Shown: piece by piece, positions 15,882-24,920 of the stretch
How positions within the stretch are numbered: position 1 is the first letter of the stretch
Layout: the number at the start of each line of letters is the position of its first letter
NCBI RefSeq assembly: GCF_000348945.1
Contig: NZ_AOCK01000004.1
Coordinates: 186,001-250,000 of the forward strand
Source: Paeniglutamicibacter gangotriensis Lz1y
GTDB taxonomy: Bacteria; Actinomycetota; Actinomycetes; Actinomycetales; Micrococcaceae
DNA length: 64,000 bases
Direction of reading: 5' to 3'
Position numbers and translations under genes: made by a program
The notes under the pieces: generated by a model
What the model was told of the DNA's origin: nothing
What the model saw: the letters and a program-made list of their open reading frames with translations, nothing else
Databases searched by the model: none

Positions 15882-16958
15882 TCAGGCTGTTGAGGATTGC
15901 ACCGTAGACCCTGCACCTGGTGATTCGAGCCGCGGTTCCCGCAGGATCCGGGCGTAGAGCTCCGCGATAAACGGCTCCTTGTCTCGGTTGTAGTCTATAA
16001 CTCTCCCGGCCCCGTTGCCACGCTCGTTGGTCCTTGCGGCGGAGGCACGTTTGATGCGCGCATAGGCGTCGCGATCCGCCCGGTGGCTGCGCAGCCAATC
16101 GCGGAACCTCATCATGCGGGAGGTCTCCGGGCAGCCCGGGGCAAAAACATGGATGTTGGCCACCGGCAGCCCCGAACCGGGTGCGGCCACAAACAAACGG
16201 TGGCCGTACCACTGGTGTTCGCGCAATCTGAATTCGAATCCCGCGGCCTCGAGCTGAGGAACGTAGTCCTGCTCGGCGCCTGGGTCCTCGAGCGTGAGCA
16301 CCACATCGATGACGTCCTTGGCGCTCAATCCCGGCACGGAGGTTGACCCCAGATGCTCGATGGCAAGCGCGCCGCCCCCGAGCGCGCCACGCAAGGTTCC
16401 GGCGAGCACCTCAAAATCCCTGCCCCAGCGTGGAGAAGCGGGGACAATACGCAGCGGTGCGGGTTCCGGGATGCCATGGATCCATTCGACCTCCCCGTCA
16501 TCGGTCAAGGGGGAGCGCAGCAGCGGAAGATGGTCAAGCACGCACAGGTAGCGGTCGCGTCCGGGCCAGCGGGAATCGTGCGGGGAGTCGCTGATGTGGA
16601 AGCCGGCGGCGGCGTAGAACCCGATGGCGTCGTCGTCGGTACGCGCGATGACCATGGCTGACTCGTCGGCCTGGATGCGCTGCACCAGCGCGGTGGCCAC
16701 CCCCTGGTGTCGCAGCGCCGAGGCGACGGCCACGTACTCGATTTCCACCGCGAAAGCATCAAGGCGCCGGTACACGGCCAGGGCACCGGTCTTCCCTGCG
16801 GCATCATGGACCACCAGCAGCCCCATGCCGGTGATGCCGGCAATCAGGGTTTCGAGCGCCGCTGAGGTGGCATCGGAGGCCGCGGTGAGCAGGGCCCGGA
16901 AGCTCGGGTCATCCCCGAGCTTCCGGACCTGTGCCCGGGCGATGACCGGAGTGTTCAT
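15882..16958 (-). CDS. GNAT acetyltransferase - GrpB nucleotidyltransferase-fold fusion
   Basis: 358 aa in two domains. Residues ~1-145 are a GNAT (IEYVAVASALRHQGVATALVQRI, then DDDAIGFYAAAGFHI). Residues ~170-345 are GrpB-like (IEHLGSTSVPGLSAKDVIDVVL ... NIHVF ... FRDWLRSH ... YNRDKEPFI), a family with the nucleotidyltransferase fold. The frame is continuous through the joint, with a short DGEVEW linker. The function of GrpB proteins is unclear, so the fusion may transfer acetyl and nucleotidyl groups to related small substrates. Its ATG overlaps the oligopeptidase stop (ATGA), so they are one operon. Confidence 0.82.
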   Translation of the reverse strand: MNTPVIARAQVRKLGDDPSFRALLTAASDATSAALETLIAGITGMGLLVVHDAAGKTGALAVYRRLDAFAVEIEYVAVASALRHQGVATALVQRIQADESAMVIARTDDDAIGFYAAAGFHISDSPHDSRWPGRDRYLCVLDHLPLLRSPLTDDGEVEWIHGIPEPAPLRIVPASPRWGRDFEVLAGTLRGALGGGALAIEHLGSTSVPGLSAKDVIDVVLTLEDPGAEQDYVPQLEAAGFEFRLREHQWYGHRLFVAAPGSGLPVANIHVFAPGCPETSRMMRFRDWLRSHRADRDAYARIKRASAARTNERGNGAGRVIDYNRDKEPFIAELYARILREPRLESPGAGSTVQSSTA

Positions 16959-19117
16959 CCGTCCGCCGGGTTCAATCCCAGGGTGTCAAGGGCGAAGGCG
17001 TAGTCCCAGGCGCGGGTCTTCCAACCCTCGTAGCGGCCCGAGGCCCCGCCGTGTCCGCCATCCATCTCGATTTTCATCACGATCGGTGCGCTGCCGGTGG
17101 TTTCCTCACGCAACTTCGCGACCCATTTGGCCGGCTCCACATAGAGCACCCGGGTGTCGTTGAGCGAGGTGACCGCGGCGATCTTCGGGTAGGGCAGGGC
17201 CGCGACGTTCTCATAGGGACTGTAGGACTTCATGTAGTCGTACACCTGAGCATCCTCGATCGGGTTGCCCCATTCCTCCCATTCCAGCGCCGAAAGCGGC
17301 AGCTCCGGATCCAGGATGGAGGTCAGCGCGTCGACAAAGGGGACCTGGGCGATGATTCCGGCATAGAGCTGCGGGGCGAGGTTCGCCACCGCACCCATGA
17401 GCAGTCCGCCGGCGGACCCGCCCAGCGCCACGATGCGTGCAGGATCGGCCCAACCGGTGTCGATCAGGTGTTTGGTGGCGTCCACGAAGTCGGTGAAGGT
17501 GTTCTTCTTGGTCAGCTTTTTCCCATCCAGGTACCACGCCCGGCCCATTTCACCGCCGCCGCGCACGTGGGCGATGACAAAGACGACGCCGCGATCCAGC
17601 AGCGAGAGCCGCGGGATGCCGAAGCCCGGGTCCATGGAGGCCTCGTAGCTGCCGTACCCGTAGACCAGCACGGGGTTGGGGGCATCGTTGCTGACATCGG
17701 CACGGCGCAGGATGGTCAACGGGATCTTGGTGCCATCTTCGGCGGTGGCCCACTCACGGGTGGCACGGTACTTCTCCGGGTCGTAGTTGTTCACCGGTGT
17801 CTGCTTGCGCAGCGTGAGGGTGCCATCGGCCAGCGTGTAGTCATAGACCCGCGCCGGGGTGAAGTCCGAGGTGTAGGTCAGCCGGATCATGGGCGCTTCG
17901 AGCTCGGCGTTGGCCAGCGAGGCGGTGTAGAGCTCCTCGTCGAAGGCCGGTTCCACGGCTTCCTGCTGTGCTGCGGTGCCCAGCCCTGCCAGCGGGAGGA
18001 TTTGGATGCGTTCGGTGGTGTCCTTGCGTACCGCGATGAGAAGGTGGGTGGCGGTGGCTGCGGTGCCCTCGATCTTGACGGTGTCGCGGTGCTCAATGAC
18101 CGTCTCCCAGCGCTGTTGCGCGTAGGGCAGGTCGATCTGGTCGGCGCGCAGCAGCGAGACCATGTTGTTTAGCGCCTCGCGATCGTGCGTAATGACGTAA
18201 GCACGCCCGGAGTCGAGGATGACGGGGTCCACGGAGTGCAGGATGCGGTGTTCGCGGGCCACCAGCATGCGGGGGATTCCCTGTGCGTCGAGCAAGTCCA
18301 GGGACAGGGTCTCGGAGTATTCGGAGTTGCCGATGGAGATCAGCAGTTCGGTGCGGTCCGCCGAGAGGTCGAAGCCCAGCCACATGCCGGCATCGTCCTC
18401 CTGGAAAATCACCGTATCGGTGGCCGGGTCGGTGCCCAGGGTGTGCGCCTTGATCTGGTGGGGGCGCCAGGAGTCATCAACGACGGTGTAGAAGACGCGG
18501 GTTCCGTCGGGGGAAAACACCAGCCCGTAGAACACGTTTTCGATTTCGTCGGGCAGCAGCTCCCCGGTTCTGAGGTCCTTGATGCGCAGGGTGAAGCGTT
18601 CATCGCCGGCGTTGTCCTGGGCATAGGCCAGCAGGTTGCCGTCTTCGCTCACGGCCATGCCGCCCAGGGAGAAGAAGGGTTTGCCTTCGGCCTCCTGGTT
18701 GCCGTCCAGCAGGATCTGCTCGCCGTCGATCGCGACACCGGCCTCGATGGCCGGCGGGGTCCAGTCCGCGGCCAAATCCGCGGTGTCGGTGGCAGCGACG
18801 CGGGAGTGGATGGCGTACTGCGAACCCTCGGCGGTGCGCGTGAAGTACCACCAGCCGCGCTTGCGGGCCGGGACCGAAAGGTCGGTTTCCACGGTGCGTG
18901 CCTTGATCTCGTTGAAGATCGTCTCGCGCAGCGGGCCCTGGTCGGCCGTCACGACATCGGCGTAGGCGTTCTCCGCCTCCAGGTGGGAGCGTACCTCGGG
19001 GTTGTCCTTGGCCCGCAACCATTCGTAGTTATCCACGAAGTCATCTCCGTGGAAGGAGCGAACGGTGGGGATCTTGGGGGTCTGCGGTGCAATGGGGGCG
19101 TGCTCGGCGTGGCTCAT
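16955..19117 (-). CDS. ptrB: Oligopeptidase B (S9 family)
   Basis: 720 aa from ATG 19117. Long N-terminal beta-propeller (~70-420) and C-terminal alpha/beta hydrolase. Nucleophile Ser in GGSAGGLLMGAV (about residue 565), Asp in SLNDTRVLY, His in MDGGHGGASGR. The family cleaves short peptides after basic residues in the cytoplasm. No signal peptide is seen. The open frame extends further upstream, but without conservation, and MSHAEHAPIAPQTPK is a normal start. Followed with 4-bp overlap by the GNAT-GrpB gene. Confidence 0.93.
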   Translation of the reverse strand: MSHAEHAPIAPQTPKIPTVRSFHGDDFVDNYEWLRAKDNPEVRSHLEAENAYADVVTADQGPLRETIFNEIKARTVETDLSVPARKRGWWYFTRTAEGSQYAIHSRVAATDTADLAADWTPPAIEAGVAIDGEQILLDGNQEAEGKPFFSLGGMAVSEDGNLLAYAQDNAGDERFTLRIKDLRTGELLPDEIENVFYGLVFSPDGTRVFYTVVDDSWRPHQIKAHTLGTDPATDTVIFQEDDAGMWLGFDLSADRTELLISIGNSEYSETLSLDLLDAQGIPRMLVAREHRILHSVDPVILDSGRAYVITHDREALNNMVSLLRADQIDLPYAQQRWETVIEHRDTVKIEGTAATATHLLIAVRKDTTERIQILPLAGLGTAAQQEAVEPAFDEELYTASLANAELEAPMIRLTYTSDFTPARVYDYTLADGTLTLRKQTPVNNYDPEKYRATREWATAEDGTKIPLTILRRADVSNDAPNPVLVYGYGSYEASMDPGFGIPRLSLLDRGVVFVIAHVRGGGEMGRAWYLDGKKLTKKNTFTDFVDATKHLIDTGWADPARIVALGGSAGGLLMGAVANLAPQLYAGIIAQVPFVDALTSILDPELPLSALEWEEWGNPIEDAQVYDYMKSYSPYENVAALPYPKIAAVTSLNDTRVLYVEPAKWVAKLREETTGSAPIVMKIEMDGGHGGASGRYEGWKTRAWDYAFALDTLGLNPADG

Positions 19118-19227
19118 GGTTCCATTCAATCCGACTAGCGGCCCAATGGACCCATGGCTTCGCCCAACGCGGACAAAACCTTGGTGCCTCAGGCGCCGGA
19201 TCAGCGCTGCGGGCTCAGCGCCCGGGT

Positions 19228-20267
19228 CTATTGCACCGCTCCGTTGGCGTTGATGAGCCTGAGGGTGAACTCCGAGCCGTCGCCTGCGAGATCCACATGG
19301 CCGAAGTACTGGTGTTCGCCCGAGCGCGGAGAGGCGGCATGTATTCCTGCCAGGCCCGACGGCCACGGACGGCCAGGGTGTGCACATCGCGCACCGTGTA
19401 GCGCGGATCGTCCAGGACCTCCCCGGGATACCCGTTGTTGACTGTCTCATGGTCGTCCCATGGTGCGATCACCGGGACGTGGGCATACATGGCACGCACG
19501 TTCTGATCCATCATGTTGTAGCGGTGACGCCCGCGGTACTCCTTAAGGGTCTCGGCGACCTTGGAGACCTCCTCGGTGACCAGGTTGCGCCAGCTGGTGC
19601 CATCGGGCTCGGCCAGCCTCGCCTCGATCGGCCCGTCGGCGTAGATGGTGTCCCCGGAGTGCAGGAAGAAATCCGGTGTGGTTGCCGCCATGGCCGCATA
19701 GCCGCGCATCCCACCGATGTCCTGGTTGATGCCATAGCCTTGGCCCGCGGTATCGGCGGTCCAGAGGAAGCTTTGGCCCGCGCCGTGCTGGTGGCGCCCC
19801 TTGCCCCGGGCCGGGGCGGTGCTGAAGGAGCCCTCCCCGCTTTGGCTGCGCCGCCCCGACTCGTCCTCGAAGAACAGCTCCTACTCACAACGCGTGCCCG
19901 CGGGCAACCCGCGGGCGTTGATCTTCGCGGTGAAATCGGTGCCGGAGTGCGCTCGGGACCCGGCCAGCCGCACCGTCCGAGCGAATCGGCCGGTGAGCTT
20001 GGTCCCGTGCTCGTCGGCGGCACGCAGGATCGCATGCAGGCGGCCCGGCCCGGAGGCCCTGGACCACAGGACCGCGGAGTTGCTGGAGACATCCCCGGTG
20101 GAGATGCCCGAGGGCAAGGTCAACCGGCTGGCGGCCAGCGGTACCGCGAATGGACGCGGTGCTGCGGTGGCGGCTGGCCCGGCCAGCGTGGTGAAACCCA
20201 GCGCGGAGAACGCTGCGGCTCCCTTGAGCAGTGAACGACGGTCGGGCAGCGGCGAGGAATGTTCCAT
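19228..20267 (-). pseudogene. Decayed PhoD-like alkaline phosphatase
   Basis: Begins with a Tat signal (RRSLLKGAAAF, then AAATAAPRPF). The first 128 residues are PhoD-like, ending in GTRCE and a TAG at 19881-19883 where a Tyr codon (TAC) would fit. The same frame then resumes with ELFFEDESG and continues through SGDTIYADGPIE and IAPWDDHETVNN, both PhoD metal-binding motifs. After EYMPP the frame shifts, and the homology jumps straight to a C-terminal-type sequence GEHQYFGHVDLAGDG...LINANGAVQ ending at 19228. The whole metal-site middle region normally found there is missing. So there is a nonsense codon plus an internal deletion/frameshift; non-functional. Confidence 0.85.
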
Positions 20268-20517
20268 GGGACCAGATCACAGCATCGAGGAAACGGGAAG
20301 TTGGACGGATGGTTATTTCCTGCCCGGCGGTCCGCGCTCGCCGAATGAACGAGGCAATCGGCCCCTGATCACCTGCCACGTATCACAATGCCGCACCAAA
20401 GCGGTGAATTCCCCGCGTGGATGGTGCTTCGGGCCACTGCCAGCATCTAAGATATAAGCCGTGTTAGCGTCCTCACACCATGACGGCGGAACCTGTACCC
20501 AAGGAGATGAACGACTT

Positions 20518-21987
20518 TTGCAGACGTCCAGAATGACTCGAGGTCTGCGGACCTGGCCCCGGGCGGTGATTGCCGCCATTTTGGGTATGTTCCTTCTCTT
20601 CGGCGGTGCCGGCGCGGCGATGGCGCAGCCGGCCGACAACGGTGTGGAGGGCAAGACCTTTGTCATCGGCACCGACACTACCTTCGCTCCCTTCGAGTTT
20701 CGTAAGGACGGGGAGCTGACCGGCATCGACATGGACCTGGTCCGTGCCATTGCCGAGGACCAGGGCTTCAACGTCGAAATCCGGTCCCTGGGATTCAACG
20801 CCGCCTTGCAGGCACTGACCTCTAACCAGGTCGACGGCGTGATTGCCGGCATGTCGATCACCGATGAGCGCAAAGCGGTCTACGACTTCTCCGAGCCCTA
20901 CTTCGAATCCGGGATCCAGATGGCCGTCGCCAAGGACGACGACGACATCAAGGGCTACGAAGACCTTGCCGGCAAGACCGTGGTCGCCAAGACCGGTTCC
21001 GAGGGCGAAACCTACGCCAAGTCCATCGCCGAGGAATATGGTTTCTCCGTCAAGGCGCTTGACCAGTCGGCGACCATGTATGAATCGGTGAAGGCCGGGT
21101 CCGCGGTGGCGGTCTTTGACGACTACCCGGTGCTGGCTTACGGCGTGGCCCAGAACAACGGGCTGAAGACCGTGTCCGACAAGGTGCCCGGTGGCTCCTA
21201 TGGGTTTGCCGTGAACAAGGGCAAGAACACCGCCCTGCTCGCCGCGTTCAACGACGGGCTGGCCACGCTGAAGGCCGACGGCGGCTACGACAAAATCCTG
21301 GATTCGTACCTGGCCGATCCGACAGCAGCGGTCCCGACCACTTTTGTGGACCTCTTGGCCAAGTCGTTCCCCGCGCTGATGAGCGGCCTGAAAAACACGC
21401 TGCTGGTTACGGCCATCTCCTTTGCCGTAGCCATGGCACTGGGCCTGTTGGCCGGGTTCATGAAACTCTCGAGGAACATCGTGGTGCGGGGCATTTCCAC
21501 GACCTTCGTGAACATCTTCCGCGGTACCCCGCTGCTGCTGTGGGCCTTCATGTTCTACTTCGGTTTGCCTCAGCTCACCGGATGGGACGTGAGCATCTGG
21601 GTTGCCGGCGTGCTGACACTGTCGCTGAACTCCGCAGCCTATGTGGCCGAGATCGTGCGCGGGGCCATCCAGTCCGTGGACCCGGGCCAACTCGAGGCAT
21701 CGCGCTCCCTGGGTCTGGGCTACGGCAAGTCGATGCAGAAGGTCGTGGTTCCACAGGCCTTCAAGATGATGACTCCTTCGTTGATCAACCAGCTGATCAT
21801 CATGCTCAAGGACTCCTCATTGCTGCTGGCCATCGGCTTTGGTGAATTGCTCTACCAGGGTCAGCAGATTTACGCGGCGAACTTCCGGGTCACCGAGACC
21901 CTGGTCATCGTCGGCTTCATCTACTTCATTGCCATCATGGCCCTGACCAAGCTGGCCAACTACGCCGATAGGAGGTTCAACAAGTGA
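20518..21987 (+). CDS. Amino-acid ABC transporter: substrate-binding protein fused to permease
   Basis: 489 aa from TTG 20518, with AAGGAG 11 nt upstream (ATG 20533 is possible but has no spaced site). Signal/anchor ~10-40 ending AMA/QPADN. Periplasmic-type binding domain (SBP family 3) ~45-275: [45 protein letters not shown]. Permease domain ~290-489 with [18 protein letters not shown] and the EAA loop [14 protein letters not shown]. Fused SBP-permeases are known for glutamine/polar amino acid importers of Gram-positive bacteria. The next gene is its ATPase, overlapping by 4 bp. Confidence 0.92.
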   Translation: MQTSRMTRGLRTWPRAVIAAILGMFLLFGGAGAAMAQPADNGVEGKTFVIGTDTTFAPFEFRKDGELTGIDMDLVRAIAEDQGFNVEIRSLGFNAALQALTSNQVDGVIAGMSITDERKAVYDFSEPYFESGIQMAVAKDDDDIKGYEDLAGKTVVAKTGSEGETYAKSIAEEYGFSVKALDQSATMYESVKAGSAVAVFDDYPVLAYGVAQNNGLKTVSDKVPGGSYGFAVNKGKNTALLAAFNDGLATLKADGGYDKILDSYLADPTAAVPTTFVDLLAKSFPALMSGLKNTLLVTAISFAVAMALGLLAGFMKLSRNIVVRGISTTFVNIFRGTPLLLWAFMFYFGLPQLTGWDVSIWVAGVLTLSLNSAAYVAEIVRGAIQSVDPGQLEASRSLGLGYGKSMQKVVVPQAFKMMTPSLINQLIIMLKDSSLLLAIGFGELLYQGQQIYAANFRVTETLVIVGFIYFIAIMALTKLANYADRRFNK

Positions 21988-22742
21988 GTGCCTCACCAGT
22001 TGAAACACAGAAACCCGCCAAGATCTCGGTCAAGGGACTGCGCAAGTCCTTCGGCACCAATGAGGTGCTCAAGGGCATCGACGCCGAAGTTGCCGAGGGC
22101 GAGGTCGTCTGCGTAATCGGGCCCTCGGGCTCGGGCAAGTCCACGCTGCTGCGCTGCTTGAACAAACTCGAGGAAATCTCCGCCGGCCACGTCATCGTTG
22201 ACGGCTTCGATGTCACCGATCCGAAGGTCGACATCAACGAGGTCCGCCGTCACGTGGGCATGGTGTTCCAGCACTTCAACCTCTTCCCGCACATGTCGGT
22301 GGTGGAGAACATCATGCTCGCCCCGGTGGAGCTAAAGAAGGCCTCCAAGGCCGAGGCCCGCCAGCAGGCGCTGAAGCTGTTGGAGCGGGTGGGTCTGAAG
22401 GAGAAGGCCGACGCCCGCCCGGCGGCCCTATCTGGAGGTCAGAAGCAGCGTGTGGCCATCGCCCGTGCGTTGGCCATGAACCCGGGGATCATGCTCTTCG
22501 ATGAGGCCACCAGCGCACTTGACCCGGAAATGGTCGGCGAGGTGCTTCAGGTCATCCGCGATTTGGCGGACGAGGGTATGACCATGGTCCTGGTGACCCA
22601 CGAGATGGGATTCGCCAAGGAAATCGGGGACCGCGTGATCTTCATGGATGCAGGCGTGGTCTGTGAATCAGGCCCGCCGGCCGAGCTCTTTGGCAACCCG
22701 CAGCAGGAACGCACCAAGGAATTCCTCTCCAAGGTGCTCTAG
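21984..22742 (+). CDS. glnQ: Amino-acid ABC transporter ATP-binding protein
   Basis: 252 aa from GTG 21984 (GTGA overlap with the permease stop). Walker [11 protein letters not shown]-loop VFQHFNLF, signature [15 protein letters not shown], Walker [14 protein letters not shown]-loop VTHEMGFA. A GlnQ/HisP-type polar amino-acid ATPase. It energises the fused importer just upstream; exact substrate (glutamine, glutamate or other) not fixed. Confidence 0.94.
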   Translation: MSASPVETQKPAKISVKGLRKSFGTNEVLKGIDAEVAEGEVVCVIGPSGSGKSTLLRCLNKLEEISAGHVIVDGFDVTDPKVDINEVRRHVGMVFQHFNLFPHMSVVENIMLAPVELKKASKAEARQQALKLLERVGLKEKADARPAALSGGQKQRVAIARALAMNPGIMLFDEATSALDPEMVGEVLQVIRDLADEGMTMVLVTHEMGFAKEIGDRVIFMDAGVVCESGPPAELFGNPQQERTKEFLSKVL

Positions 22743-22761
22743 TACTCGGCATCTCCATCAT

Positions 22762-22804
22762 GGCGGCACCGTCCCGTGGCAGCAAGCCTCGGAACGGTGC
22801 CGCC
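22762..22804 (+). terminator. Terminator after the ABC operon
   Basis: Arms GGCGGCACCGT and ACGGTGCCGCC with a 21-nt loop, followed by GTTGCTTTTGG, 20 nt after the ATPase stop. Confidence 0.65.
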
Positions 22805-22928
22805 GTTGCTTTTGGGCCGGGTCTGGGAGCAATGCTTAGAATCAATGCTTTTTCTCCGGTGCCTTCCGGCGAAATGAGCAGTATTGTTGGAAACAACCGT
22901 CGGGCATGGTGTGAAAGAGGCGAGTAAC

Positions 22929-23207
22929 TTGGGGCTTTTCAGGACTGCAGGACGGGCAGCAGTGGCTGGTTCGGTGGTAGGCCGCGTCCAGCGCAGACAA
23001 CAGCAACGATTCGCCGCGGAAGATGCGTTGGCGGCTGCCCCGCCCGTGGTCGCGGCGACACCCTTGGCCGGACCATCCCAGCCTTCCTCAATGGACGCCA
23101 CGGACCACAAACTGGTCCAGCTCAAGCAGCTCGGTGAGCTGCGGGTTGCCGGCGTCCTGACCGAAGAGGAATTCCAGGGCGAGAAGACCAAGATCCTGGC
23201 CCTCTAG
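22929..23207 (+). CDS. SHOCT-domain small protein
   Basis: 92 aa from TTG 22929, with AAAGAGG 8 nt upstream. This gives the usual MGLFRTAGRAAVAGSVVGRVQRRQQ start of actinobacterial SHOCT proteins. The last ~35 residues (LVQLKQLGELRVAGVLTEEE...KTKIL) are the SHOCT motif, which occurs at protein ends and is thought to mediate oligomer or membrane interactions. Role unknown. Transcribed alone. Confidence 0.8.
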   Translation: MGLFRTAGRAAVAGSVVGRVQRRQQQRFAAEDALAAAPPVVAATPLAGPSQPSSMDATDHKLVQLKQLGELRVAGVLTEEEFQGEKTKILAL

Positions 23208-23281
23208 CATCGCCGTGTGGCCACGGAGTTCGGCTGAATCATCGCTTTTGAGCCATGTGCGGCACTGTTGCTTGTGCCCTC

Positions 23282-24076
23282 CTAGCCCTTGGCTTTGGGG
23301 GCCTGACCGGTGCCGTATCCGATCCCCGGCTTCGGGTTGCCGATCAGCTCGGTGACGGTGACGAAGTGGTAATCTTTGGCGGCGAGATCTTCAAGGATCT
23401 TCGGCACGGCCTCGATGGTGGAGGCATGGATGTCATGCATCAACACGATGGATCCGGGCTTGATGTCTTCGGCGGCCCTGATGGTCTTCTTGGTGTCGCG
23501 GGTCTGCCAGTCCAACGTGTCCACGCTCCACAGTGCCACCGGAACCTTCAATGACTTCTTCAGGTTCTTGGGCATGGCGCCGTAGGGCGGGCGGACCAAC
23601 GTCGAGGACTCGCCGGTGGCTTTCTTGATGGCTTCATCGGTTTTGCGCAGCTCGCGTTCACCCGCAGCCACGGACAGCTTGGTCAGGTCCTGGTGTGAGT
23701 AGGTGTGGTTGCCGATTTCGTGCCCGCGGGCCAATTCGTCACGCGCGCTCCCGGGGTTCTTGGAGACGTTCTTGCCAATGAGGAAGAACGTTGCCCTAGC
23801 GTCGTGTTCATCGAGCACGTCAAGCAGCGACTCCGTGTAGCTTCCGGGGCCGTCGTCGAAGGTCAGTGCGACGCATTTGACCTTGGCACAGTTGGGCCGT
23901 TTCGGCTCGGCCTTCTCGACGGGGGAGGCCTCCGGATTCGAAGGTGCTTGGCTGCCTGCTATCGGACCCCCGGCATACCCGGTCCATTTTTCGCTCAGTG
24001 GGGCGCCGCAGCTGGCGAGGGTGGCGGTAAGTGTCAGGGCAGCGAGTAAACGACATGCGACGGAGCGGGAAGACAT
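23282..24076 (-). CDS. Polysaccharide deacetylase lipoprotein (NodB domain)
   Basis: 264 aa from ATG 24076 (GGGAG 10 nt upstream). Lipoprotein signal with lipobox L-A-S-C (Cys23), a Pro/Ser linker, then NodB: TFDDGP (Asp74, Asp75), HEIGNHTYSH (His124, His128 metal ligands), VRPPYG, WSVDTLDW, and LMHDIH. Carbohydrate esterase family 4 enzymes deacetylate peptidoglycan GlcNAc or chitin-like polymers at the cell surface. Divergent from the doxX pair, with a 27-bp palindrome between them. Confidence 0.93.
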   Translation of the reverse strand: MSSRSVACRLLAALTLTATLASCGAPLSEKWTGYAGGPIAGSQAPSNPEASPVEKAEPKRPNCAKVKCVALTFDDGPGSYTESLLDVLDEHDARATFFLIGKNVSKNPGSARDELARGHEIGNHTYSHQDLTKLSVAAGERELRKTDEAIKKATGESSTLVRPPYGAMPKNLKKSLKVPVALWSVDTLDWQTRDTKKTIRAAEDIKPGSIVLMHDIHASTIEAVPKILEDLAAKDYHFVTVTELIGNPKPGIGYGTGQAPKAKG

Positions 24077-24124
24077 GGTGACCATGCTCCCGGGCGAACC
24101 TGCGAAGTTCCTTGATGTGGGGTG

Positions 24125-24151
24125 CGTTTCGCTCACGATGTGAGCGAAACG
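24125..24151. promoter_or_regulatory. 27-bp perfect palindrome between deacetylase and doxX genes
   Basis: CGTTTCGCTCAC-GAT-GTGAGCGAAACG: 12-bp arms without mismatch around a 3-bp centre. It lies in the divergent region 49 bp from the deacetylase start and 34 bp from the small-ORF start, so an operator is more likely than a terminator. Confidence 0.65.
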
Positions 24152-24184
24152 AGACCTGTACGAACCAACCGAGCGGGGAAGAAT

Positions 24185-24325
24185 ATGAAAGAGGTATCGC
24201 TGAACATGAAGCTACAACCAAATATGTGGAATCGTGGTTCCTTGGCGGAGGACGAGTGGATCGGCCCCGCACCCCAATGGCACAAGCGTCAGTGGGCACA
24301 CCGACACGACCCAAAGATTACATGA
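24185..24325 (+). CDS. Small ORF translationally coupled to doxX
   Basis: 46 aa, Trp-rich, with no signal peptide or recognised domain (starts MKEVSLNMKLQPNMW). ATG 24185 has GCGGGGAAG 4-5 nt upstream, the best ribosome site of the region. Its TGA overlaps the doxX ATG as ATGA, whereas doxX itself has no site. So it may serve mainly to bring ribosomes to doxX, or be a small partner protein. Confidence 0.5.
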   Translation: MKEVSLNMKLQPNMWNRGSLAEDEWIGPAPQWHKRQWAHRHDPKIT

Positions 24326-24753
24326 TGGAAACCGTAACAAAGAGCCCAGCCCTGACCACCGCCGCCCAAACGATGCTGCGCGTGGTGATTGGCTTCCTTT
24401 TCGCCGCCCACGGATGGCAGAAGTACTTCCAGTTGACACTGGACGGCACCACCGCGGCCTTCGGTCAGATGGGTGTCCCCGCGGCCGGAATTGTTGCCCC
24501 GGTGGTGGCCACGCTAGAGATTGCGGGCGGCATCGCACTGGTCCTCGGTGTCCTGACCCGCATTTTTGCCGTCCTACTGACAGTGAACATGCTCGGAGCA
24601 TTGTTTATGATCCACGCCGCGGCCGGTGTCTTCATTGAGGTCGGGGGCTTTGAACTGGGGTTGGCACTTGGTGCAGGAGCCGCAGCCATCGCCCTGCTGG
24701 GATCGGGGCGCATCTCCATGGACCGGTTCATCCCGGGCCGCATCGCCGCGTAG
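24322..24753 (+). CDS. DoxX-family membrane protein
   Basis: 143 aa from ATG 24322 (24325 is also possible). Four membrane segments; TMLRVVIGFLFAAHGWQKYF and PVVATLEIAGGIALVLGVLTR are typical DoxX sequences. In actinobacteria DoxX proteins take part in membrane redox or oxidative-stress complexes. Coupled by ATGA to the small ORF before it. Confidence 0.88.
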   Translation: MMETVTKSPALTTAAQTMLRVVIGFLFAAHGWQKYFQLTLDGTTAAFGQMGVPAAGIVAPVVATLEIAGGIALVLGVLTRIFAVLLTVNMLGALFMIHAAAGVFIEVGGFELGLALGAGAAAIALLGSGRISMDRFIPGRIAA

Positions 24754-24779
24754 CACTGAGGGGCAAAAGTGATGTCTAT

Positions 24780-24811
24780 CCGCGGCCACCGGAAGAATCC
24801 GGTGCCCGCGG
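24780..24811. terminator. Hairpin between doxX and the ATPase remnant
   Basis: CCGCGG-C-CACCGG / CCGGTG-C-CCGCGG with an AAGAAT loop and one mismatch, between converging units. No T run. Confidence 0.5.
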
Positions 24812-24920
24812 GTACATATGTATTCAGTGCCGAAAGCTACTTCCTGGAATTCAGCAGTTGGTGGCCGTGATCGCTGGATGGATGCGCGGGTACCGCCAAT
24901 AGCGGGTGGGTGCCGATGGC

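Noticed and set aside
17051-19138. Long plus-strand ORFs opposite oligopeptidase B
   Set aside because: The peptidase has its full catalytic triad and expected length; the opposite frames are compositional artefacts.
20507-20536. Nine-codon leader ORF overlapping the start of the fused ABC gene
   Set aside because: The AAGGAG lies directly against its ATG with no spacing; the site fits TTG 20518 better.
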